In this document: positions 57,914 to 64,000 of the stretch, in pieces
Position numbering within the stretch: position 1 is the first letter of the stretch
How the letters are laid out: every line of letters begins with the position of its first letter
Source of the DNA: Devosia sp. Root413D1
GTDB taxonomy: Bacteria; Pseudomonadota; Alphaproteobacteria; Rhizobiales; Devosiaceae
Assembly: GCF_001425235.1 (NCBI RefSeq)
Contig: NZ_LMEA01000008.1
Location: 372,001-436,000 of the forward strand
Direction: 5' to 3'
DNA length: 64,000 bases
The notes under the pieces: generated by a model
Told to the model about the DNA's origin: nothing
Seen by the model: the letters and a program-made list of their open reading frames with translations, nothing else
Databases searched by the model: none
Position numbers and translations under genes: made by a program

Positions 57914-59038
57914 CTACCCAGGCAGAGCTCGAACCTTCAGCCCCTTATCGAACCAGACCAAATCGGCGGCGCTACCAACTTGAAGCGTTCCCAATCCCTT
58001 CGCCCCAATCGCCTGCGCCGGATAGAGCGATGCCATCCTCAGGCACTCACCCAGCTCCAGCCCGAACTTGAGGTGCATGTACCGCAGTGCCGCATCGAGC
58101 GTCAGGTCAGCCCCTGCGAGCGTGCCGTCACCGAGCCGCAATGCGCCGTCCTGGCGGTAGATCGTTCGTCCGTTGAGCGAGAAGCTCGTCAAGTCAGTGC
58201 CCGCTTGCGACATCGAATCCGAGACGAGGAAGATCCGCCCCGGCCCGGTCTTGGCCCGCAGCGCCAGCCGCAGCGTCGCCGGGTGCACATGAATGCCGTC
58301 GGCGATCAACCCACCCCACACGCTGCCGTGGTGCAAAGTCGCGCCGACCACGCCGGGGTCGCGGTTGCCGATCTGGCTCATCGCGTTGAACAGATGCGTC
58401 GCCATGCTCGCCCCGGCCCGTATCGCCCTCGAAGTCACCTCGAACGAAGCATCCGAATGCCCGATGCTGACGACGATGCCGGCGCGCACCAACCGGGCAA
58501 TCTGCTCCGGCGTTACCGTCTCGGCGGCGACTGTCACCAGCAGGTGGGGCAGGGCGCCGCGCGCCCGTTCCAGCCGCACCAGATCCGCCTCGTCCATTGG
58601 CCGGATCAGCGCCGGATCATGCGCCCCCTTTCGAGCCAGCGACAAATGCGGCCCTTCGAGATGCAGCCCAAGAAAACCCGGCACCTGCCGCCGCGCCGCC
58701 TCGGCCCCGGCCGCCAGCACCGCCTCGGTGACTTCGCCCGTGTCGGTGATCAGCGTCGGCAGCAGCCCGGTCACCCCGAACGCGCGGTGCGTGGCGCAGA
58801 CCACGCCCAAGTCGTTTGCGGTGGTCCCCGGCCCGACCAGGTGTCCGCCACCGCCATTCACCTGCAGGTCGATCAGCCCGGGCGCCAGCACCCCGCCATC
58901 GAGGGGCACGCGCGTGGCGCCAGTGGGAGCATCGCCGATGGTTTGCACGACGCCGTCAGCGACGACGAGCGCGGCATCATCGTGCCACGTCTCGCCATCG
59001 AAGATGCGGGCGCCGGTGAATGCGGTGATTTGAGACAT
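57914..59038 (-). CDS. nagA: N-acetylglucosamine-6-phosphate deacetylase
   Basis: 374 residues, the family length. It removes the acetyl group from GlcNAc-6-phosphate. GLIDLQVNGGGGHL, the metal-binding Glu in HLEGPHLS, His in SIGHSDASF and His in THLFNAMSQI, and LVSDSM near the end are present. It is separated from the SIS gene by a terminator and repeats, so it may have its own promoter, though it belongs by function to the aminosugar group. Confidence 0.93.
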   Translation of the reverse strand: MSQITAFTGARIFDGETWHDDAALVVADGVVQTIGDAPTGATRVPLDGGVLAPGLIDLQVNGGGGHLVGPGTTANDLGVVCATHRAFGVTGLLPTLITDTGEVTEAVLAAGAEAARRQVPGFLGLHLEGPHLSLARKGAHDPALIRPMDEADLVRLERARGALPHLLVTVAAETVTPEQIARLVRAGIVVSIGHSDASFEVTSRAIRAGASMATHLFNAMSQIGNRDPGVVGATLHHGSVWGGLIADGIHVHPATLRLALRAKTGPGRIFLVSDSMSQAGTDLTSFSLNGRTIYRQDGALRLGDGTLAGADLTLDAALRYMHLKFGLELGECLRMASLYPAQAIGAKGLGTLQVGSAADLVWFDKGLKVRALPG

Positions 59039-59055
59039 GGAGGGCTCGATGTCGA

Positions 59056-59193
59056 GGTGATCCTCCCCCGTGCCACGGGGGAGGGGGACCGCCGGAGGCG
59101 GTGGAGGGGGCGGCGGGAGACGCCGGTGGTTGAGGTCGCCCCCTCCACCAGCTTCGCTGGTCGCCCTCCCCCGCCACGCGGGGGAGGATCACC
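59056..59193. repeat. GC-rich palindromic intergenic repeats, long inverted pair
   Basis: GGTGATCCTCCCCCG on the left and CGGGGGAGGATCACC on the right are perfect inverted ends of the block, each with its own hairpin, and CGCCGG/CCGGCG pairings lie between. Confidence 0.75.
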
Positions 59194-59210
59194 GGGCATC
59201 CGGTGGCCCT

Positions 59211-59256
59211 AAACAAACAAACGTCCCGGGCGTCAGGGTCAGCTTCCGCCCGGGAC
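59211..59256 (-). terminator. Rho-independent terminator after the SIS gene
   Basis: Read on the minus strand: GTCCCGGGCG (59256-59247) pairs with CGCCCGGGAC (59232-59223), 14-nt loop, then GTTTGTTTGTTT. It ends the permease-to-SIS operon. Confidence 0.88.
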
Positions 59257-59263
59257 TCGTCCG

Positions 59264-60058
59264 TCAGCCTTCCTTGGCCATGGACTTCTTGAACTGCGGC
59301 AGGTGCTTCTGCTGCGCTTCCAGCATGCGCTCGCGGTACTGGCCGTAGATGATGTCGGTGTCGTGCAGCGTCACGCCGGGGATGGTCGGCGACGCAAACA
59401 CCGGCAGCTCGATGCCGCGGTCGGCGAGCTTCTGCGCGCTCTCGGCCAACAGCTCGTGCATCATCATCATGGCAAGCACCGTCGAGGAACCGGCCACCGG
59501 ACGCGACCAGCCCTTGATGTTGACGATGGCATCTTCCACCGGCGAGCCGGTATCGATCACGATGTCGGCCGCATGCGGCAGACGCTTGCCCGAGGAGTGC
59601 GTCGCGGGCTTGCCGGCATTGGACTGCGCGGTGATGGCGATCACCGTCAGCCCACGCTCCTTGGCATAAATCGCCGTATCGATGCCCGAGGCGTTCGAGC
59701 CCGAATGGCCGAAGATCACGATGGTGTCGCCGGCGTTCAGCGGCTGATGGTCGAGGAACTTCTCGGCGTATTTCTCCGTACGCTCGAGCCACAGCAGCTC
59801 TCGCACGCCACCGGCGCCGAGGATGTTGTGCCACATGACGCGCGGGTCGGTCAGCGGGTTGAAGCCGACATAGGAGCCGTAGCGCGGGTAGGTTTCCTGC
59901 ACCGGCAGCACCGAGTGACCCGAGCCGTAGAGATGCACCAGGCCCTTGTTGGCGAGGGTTTCCGCAACCGCGGACGAGGCCTTGTCGAAGGCGTCGGCAT
60001 TCGCTTCGGCCGCCGCCTCGGCGATCTTCACGAGCTTGCTGATATAGAGGGTAGACAT
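59264..60058 (-). CDS. SIS-domain sugar isomerase-like protein
   Basis: 264 residues. One SIS domain: VHLYGSGHSVLPVQE, TIVIFGHSGSNASGIDTA, TVIAITAQSNA and the C-terminal LPQFKKSM. It resembles the UPF0309 group, which binds phosphosugars. Beside nagA and a ROK kinase it may act as a sugar-phosphate isomerase or deaminase on an aminosugar, but the reaction is unproven. Confidence 0.88.
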   Translation of the reverse strand: MSTLYISKLVKIAEAAAEANADAFDKASSAVAETLANKGLVHLYGSGHSVLPVQETYPRYGSYVGFNPLTDPRVMWHNILGAGGVRELLWLERTEKYAEKFLDHQPLNAGDTIVIFGHSGSNASGIDTAIYAKERGLTVIAITAQSNAGKPATHSSGKRLPHAADIVIDTGSPVEDAIVNIKGWSRPVAGSSTVLAMMMMHELLAESAQKLADRGIELPVFASPTIPGVTLHDTDIIYGQYRERMLEAQQKHLPQFKKSMAKEG

Positions 60059-60082
60059 GAGTTTGCCTTTCAGAACAAAGCG

Positions 60083-60829
60083 TTACACGTAGAGGGTGGA
60101 GCGGATCTCGTAGCGGTCCGCCCGCATGGTGGAGAGGGCGTATTCGAACGGCCCCCTCGCGTCATAGGCGATGCGCTCGACCTCGAAGGCCGGCGTCCCT
60201 GCCGTAAGCTGAAGGAGTTCGGAATCCGCGGCGGCGACGCTGCCGACGCGGTAGACTTCCTTGGCCTTCACCGGGGTGATGCCGCAGCGCTCCTTCAGCC
60301 AGCCATAGAGCGACTGCACGTTGGTCGCGTCTTCCAGCAGCCCGGGCACCCGTGCCTCGGGCAGGTGGCTGGTCTGGATACCGATCGGCATGCCGTTGCC
60401 GAGCCGAAGGCGCTTGAGCTGCACGACGGGATCGCCGATCGCGATCTCCAGCGCATCGGCCATCTCTTCATCGGCCGGCACGCGATTGGCTTCGATCAGC
60501 CGGGTGCCGGCCTGCAGCGACAGCGATTTCATCTCGTCGGTGAAGCTGGTGAGCCCGCGCACGCCGGCGACGACCGTGGCCGAACGCACGAACGTGCCGC
60601 GCCCATGTTCGCGCCGTAAGAGCCCGGCTTCCTCGAGGTTGCGCAGGGCATGGCGCAGCGTGATGCGCGAAATCCCCAGCATCTCGCCGAGCCGATCCTC
60701 GTTGGGGATCTGCATGCCCGAGCTCCATTCGCCGCGCTCGACCAGCTCACGCAGCGCCATTTCGGCCTGATGCCACAGCGGCTCCGGCCGCCGCCGATCG
60801 GGCTTTATGAGACCTTGTGGTTCATCCAT
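60083..60829 (-). CDS. GntR-family regulator with UTRA domain (HutC type)
   Basis: 248 residues from ATG 60829, which has GGAGGA with 6-nt spacing; an ATG six bases earlier sits directly on the ribosome site. N-terminal winged helix: MQIPNEDRLGEMLGISRITLRHALRNLEEAGLLRREHGRGTFV. C-terminal UTRA ligand domain (LQLTAGTPAFEVERIAYD). HutC/NagR-like members sense sugar phosphates such as GlcN-6-P. Overlaps the ROK gene by 8 nt and so is controlled with the operon it probably regulates. Confidence 0.93.
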   Translation of the reverse strand: MDEPQGLIKPDRRRPEPLWHQAEMALRELVERGEWSSGMQIPNEDRLGEMLGISRITLRHALRNLEEAGLLRREHGRGTFVRSATVVAGVRGLTSFTDEMKSLSLQAGTRLIEANRVPADEEMADALEIAIGDPVVQLKRLRLGNGMPIGIQTSHLPEARVPGLLEDATNVQSLYGWLKERCGITPVKAKEVYRVGSVAAADSELLQLTAGTPAFEVERIAYDARGPFEYALSTMRADRYEIRSTLYV

Positions 60830-61703
60830 GCCCATTCCTCCAGTTCGGCCCATAGGCGCCGGCAAATGCCGCGCCCACCAGTCCCGCCTTCGGCCCGAAC
60901 TGTCCGGGGCGGATATCGATTGCTCTCAGATGCGGTGGCAGTTGCCGCTGCAGCGCCGGCAGCAGCAGCGGCCTCAGAACGTCCAACGATGCCGCGACGC
61001 CCCCCGCGAAAATGATGGCCTCCGGCGCAAGCAGCGCAACCGCGCCTGCCAGTGCTGTACCGAGGGCCTGCATGGGCGGCCGCAACGCATTGATCGCTAC
61101 GGCATCGCGCCCGCGCGCCGCGCGCACCAGCGTCGCGCCATCCGGCAACCCGATCGATTGCGCCGCCGCATCGAGCGCCCGGCCCGAGGCCTGCCGCTCC
61201 AGCCAGCCGCTGCGGTCCTCGCCGGGGTCATGGAGGTCAGCCACGGCCCAGCCGAACGAACAGGCCGCGCCGCCATTGCCGGCGACGATCCGTCCGCCGG
61301 CCAGCACGGAGGAGCCGATGCCGGTGCCGATGGCAAGGAGGATCGCATCCTGCAGCCCCTTGGCCGACCCGGCCGAAACCTCGGCGAGCAGCGCGAACTG
61401 TGCATCATTGCCGAGCCCTACCGAAACACCAGGCAGCTCCGCCGCGAGGTCGAGCCCGTCGAGATAGCTGAGGTTGGGCACCCAGCGGCACACTGTCCCC
61501 TGCGCCAGCCCGGGAATGCCAAGGCCCAGCCGCGTCGCCTGATGCACGCTCAGCTGCTGCGTCAACAACTCCATGAACGACGCCAGCGTCTGCGGCGCCG
61601 CCCATTCGCCCACGGCGCGCACGGCTGCCGGATCGCCCAGATCGGCGACGCCGGCGCGGAACCGCGTGCCGCCGAGATCGATGGCGAGGATCGTCTCCGT
61701 CAT
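60822..61703 (-). CDS. ROK/BadF-type sugar kinase
   Basis: 293 residues from ATG 61703, overlapping the PIG-L stop by 4 nt. ATP motif AIDLGGTRFRAGV, the catalytic Asp in LGNDAQFALLAE, and the second phosphate motif LLAIGTGIGSSVL. The zinc motif usual in ROK kinases (CxCGxxGC) is missing: the region reads SFGWAVADLHDPGEDRSGWLE. GlcNAc or another aminosugar is a likely substrate by context. Confidence 0.88.
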   Translation of the reverse strand: MTETILAIDLGGTRFRAGVADLGDPAAVRAVGEWAAPQTLASFMELLTQQLSVHQATRLGLGIPGLAQGTVCRWVPNLSYLDGLDLAAELPGVSVGLGNDAQFALLAEVSAGSAKGLQDAILLAIGTGIGSSVLAGGRIVAGNGGAACSFGWAVADLHDPGEDRSGWLERQASGRALDAAAQSIGLPDGATLVRAARGRDAVAINALRPPMQALGTALAGAVALLAPEAIIFAGGVAASLDVLRPLLLPALQRQLPPHLRAIDIRPGQFGPKAGLVGAAFAGAYGPNWRNGHG

Positions 61704-62437
61704 CGCGCCCCCGATCCCACCGGCGGCGCAAACAACCCGGCGCCCGCATTCCACGAGTTCGAAGTGCTCATGAATGCCTGCGCGTAGGTCGTGCCGCGGA
61801 TGCAGCCGCGCAGCCGGTACAGCGAAGCGTAATAGTCCATGTAGGGGAACGAGCTGAGCCCGCGCGCCAGCTCATACTTCTCGGCCGCCTCGCGCCACGG
61901 TGCAAAACCCTCGGTGACGTCGACGAGATGCGTCGGCACGAACCCCTCGTCGTCCTCCCAGTTCTCGCCGAACAGCAGCAGGGCAGGGGAGTGCACCGGC
62001 AGCGCCCGCTCGAGCGTCGGCAGCGCCGCGTAGAACACTGCCGTTTTGGTCAGCTCGCTCGCTGCCCGGTGGTCCTTGTGCCAGCTGCCCTGCCAGTGGG
62101 TGATCACCACCTCGGGCTTCAACTCACGCAGCACATCACACACCGCCAGCGCCGTGGCGTCGTCGCTGGGCAGAAATCCGTCCGGCAGCTCGAGGCTGCG
62201 CCAGCTTATGCCCAGCCGCTCGGCGGCCGCGCTTGCCTCACTCCGCTTCTGCTCGGCATAGAGTGGAGGCGCGAGGCAGCGGTGGCCCTGCTCGCCCATA
62301 GTCAGGTGCAGGAACGTCACCTCGGCTCCACGCGCCGCTGCGACGAAGGCAAGCGGCCCGGCAATCACTTCGGCGTCGAAGGCATGCGCCCCGACCACGA
62401 GAATGCGCTTACTGGCGTAGACCTGGGCTTCGATCAT
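61700..62437 (-). CDS. PIG-L (LmbE) family protein with altered active-site motif
   Basis: 245 residues from ATG 62437, overlapping the permease stop by 4 nt. PIG-L enzymes deacetylate N-acetylglucosamine compounds with a zinc bound by AHPDD and a later His. Here the motif is GAHAFDAE: His18 and Asp21 (zinc ligands) remain but the first Asp, the general base in MshB, is Phe20. The late motif WHKDHRAA has its His. It may use another base, or have another reaction. Its place among aminosugar genes and permeases suggests action on an imported N-acetylated sugar. Confidence 0.85.
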   Translation of the reverse strand: MIEAQVYASKRILVVGAHAFDAEVIAGPLAFVAAARGAEVTFLHLTMGEQGHRCLAPPLYAEQKRSEASAAAERLGISWRSLELPDGFLPSDDATALAVCDVLRELKPEVVITHWQGSWHKDHRAASELTKTAVFYAALPTLERALPVHSPALLLFGENWEDDEGFVPTHLVDVTEGFAPWREAAEKYELARGLSSFPYMDYYASLYRLRGCIRGTTYAQAFMSTSNSWNAGAGLFAPPVGSGAR

Positions 62438-63264
62438 TTCACGGCTCCCGACGCTGCGGCGCCTTCGCGGATCTGGCGCGCCAACAGCAGATACATCGCC
62501 AGCACCGGGGCAAGCGAGATGCCCAATGAGGCAAACACCATGCCCCAGTCGGTGCGGAACTGCCCGACGAAACCGGTGATCGCCAGCGGCACCGTCTTGA
62601 GGTTGTTGTCGAAGATGAAGATCAGCGGGAAGAAGAAGTCGTTCCACACCGCGATGGTGGTGAAGATGGCGACGATCGACACCGCCGGCGCCACCACCGG
62701 CAGGATGATGCTGAACAGGATGCGCAACTCGCCCGCTCCATCCAGCCGCGCTGCCTCCTCCAGCTCGCGCGGCAGCACCCGCATGAAGTTGGCGAAGATG
62801 AAGATGGCGAACGGAATGCGGATCGCGACATAGACCGAGATCAGCCCGAGGTGGCTGTCCAGCAGCTCGAGGTCGCGCATCAGCGTGAACAACTCCACCG
62901 AGGCGAGGCGGATCGGCAGCATGATGCCGGCAAGAAACAGCGCCAACATCCAGACGCCCCATTTGAGGCCGTAGCGGCTCAGCGGATAGGCCGCCATCGC
63001 CGCAACGACGATGGTGACGATCACCGCGCCGCCGGTGACGATGAGGCTGTTGATCAGGTTGCGGCCGAGGTCGGCGCGCTGCCAGGCGTTGATGAAATTG
63101 TCGAAGCTGAGGTTCTGCGGCAGCCCCAGCGGATCGGCATAGATCTGCTGCGTGGTTTTGAAACACGACACTACCAGCGCATAGAGCGGCAGCAGTACCA
63201 CGACGGTCCAGCCGAGCAGCACCAACCAGCGCGGCAGGCGGGAGAGGAAACCTGCGGGCGTCAT
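62434..63264 (-). CDS. Sugar ABC transporter permease, MalG type
   Basis: 276 residues from ATG 63264, overlapping the upstream permease stop. Six hydrophobic segments; the EAA loop reads EEAARLDGAGELRILFSIILPVVAPA. N-terminal LVLLGWTVVVLLPLYALVVSCFKT is typical of the second permease of sugar importers. It belongs to a different importer from the one at 50-54 kb. Confidence 0.93.
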   Translation of the reverse strand: MTPAGFLSRLPRWLVLLGWTVVVLLPLYALVVSCFKTTQQIYADPLGLPQNLSFDNFINAWQRADLGRNLINSLIVTGGAVIVTIVVAAMAAYPLSRYGLKWGVWMLALFLAGIMLPIRLASVELFTLMRDLELLDSHLGLISVYVAIRIPFAIFIFANFMRVLPRELEEAARLDGAGELRILFSIILPVVAPAVSIVAIFTTIAVWNDFFFPLIFIFDNNLKTVPLAITGFVGQFRTDWGMVFASLGISLAPVLAMYLLLARQIREGAAASGAVK

Positions 63265-64000
63265 GGCTGCACCGTCGCGCGGTCGAAGGCGCGCAGCAGC
63301 AGCAGCGTGCCGACGCTCAGCAGCAGGAACAGCATGGTGCCGAGCGCCAGCGCCAGCCCGATATCGGTAATGCCCACCGCGCCCTCGGCGCCGAACGCCA
63401 GGCGGTAGAAATAGGTGACGAGCGTGTCGGTCGAGAAGTTCGGGTTCCCCTGCACACCCTGCATCACATAGACGATGTCGAACTGGTTGAAGGTGTTGAT
63501 GAAGCTCAGCGTCGTCACCGAGGAGATCGATGGCACCAGCAGCGGCAGCGCCACCGTGGTCAGCATGCGGGTGGAACCGGCGCCGTCGAGCTTGGCGGCC
63601 TCGAACACCTCGTAGGAGATCTGGCGCAGCCCGGCGGTGAAGATCAGCACCGGCAGGCCCATCCAGTTCCACGCATCGATGGCGATCAGCACCCACAGCG
63701 CCCAGCCGGAATCGCCCAGTACCGTCAACCGGCCCTCATGCAGGCCAAGCCCGTTGAGCATCCATTCGACCACGCCGTTCGGCGCCAGCAGCAGCCGCCA
63801 CAGCGCGCCGACGATCACCGGGCTCAAAACCGCGGGAAAAAAGAACACCGATTGGAAAAAGCTCGCGCCTTTCCGCGACCAGAACAGCAGGTAGGCGAGG
63901 ATCAGCCCAAAGCCGTTCTGGAACAGCATGATGCCGAAGAACCAGGCCACGTTGTGCCAGAGCGCCCCGAACAGCTTCTCCGAATTTGGAAAAGTGAACA
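63261..64000 (-). CDS. Sugar ABC transporter permease, MalF type, 5' end outside window
   Basis: The frame stays open to the right edge (coding FTFPNSEKLFGALWHNVAW before the first in-frame GTG), so 246 residues of the C-terminal part are visible. The EAA loop is FEAAKLDGAGSTRMLTTVALPLL. Binding protein and ATPase may lie further right. Confidence 0.92.
   Translation of the reverse strand, partial: FTFPNSEKLFGALWHNVAWFFGIMLFQNGFGLILAYLLFWSRKGASFFQSVFFFPAVLSPVIVGALWRLLLAPNGVVEWMLNGLGLHEGRLTVLGDSGWALWVLIAIDAWNWMGLPVLIFTAGLRQISYEVFEAAKLDGAGSTRMLTTVALPLLVPSISSVTTLSFINTFNQFDIVYVMQGVQGNPNFSTDTLVTYFYRLAFGAEGAVGITDIGLALALGTMLFLLLSVGTLLLLRAFDRATVQP

Overview
This window is about 64 kb of GC-rich (well over 60 %) chromosomal DNA from an alphaproteobacterium of the order Hyphomicrobiales (Rhizobiales). 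A Devosia-like genus is my best guess (inference). The evidence is the set of gene families: a DUF2865 secreted protein, HWE histidine kinase, a perfect match to the EcfG stress-sigma promoter, the PccR/propionyl-CoA block, arrays of GFA proteins and many short palindromic intergenic repeats of rhizobial style. I see no rRNA, tRNA, CRISPR, prophage or insertion sequence with a transposase.

Layout. 1-5.8 kb: DUF2059 protein (cut by the window edge), glutathione reductase, class II DAHP synthase, and an HWE kinase whose 3' end overlaps a convergent response regulator. 6-13 kb: outer-membrane barrel, NAD synthetase, a short GluRS, a DUF2865 protein, cytochrome c' and a small secreted protein. 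13.2-19.9 kb: a tightly coupled run of cysS, two glyoxalase-fold (VOC) proteins, four GFA-family zinc proteins, proline iminopeptidase and citramalate synthase; most neighbours overlap by 4-14 nt. 20-25.8 kb: LysM protein, ArsR repressor coupled to an Atm1-type exporter, GNAT and a membrane acyltransferase.

25.9-37 kb: PadR-MFP-RND efflux operon (minus), nadC-cysQ (minus), an OmpA-family protein behind an EcfG-type promoter, and a TetR gene beside a PspA-YiaA membrane-stress operon sharing one operator motif. 37.2-45.6 kb: the whole propionyl-CoA to succinyl-CoA route (pccR, pccB, pccA, mutase, epimerase), with a DUF559 nuclease gene between inverted repeats sitting between pccB and pccA. 45.7-49 kb: dTDP-rhamnose operon rfbBDAC. 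49-64 kb: carbohydrate utilisation: an ABC importer (binding protein plus two permeases), FGGY kinase-M42 peptidase-BtpA operon, nagA, SIS protein, GntR regulator, ROK-type kinase, a PIG-L protein with an altered active-site motif, and a second pair of permeases running off the right edge. No ABC ATPase gene lies in the window.

The points most worth a second look are the GFA/VOC array with its shared C-terminal tail, the IR-flanked DUF559 cassette, a dispersed two-hairpin element with compensating stem changes, the TetR/PspA operator set, and a Cys-rich 16-codon leader before cysS.
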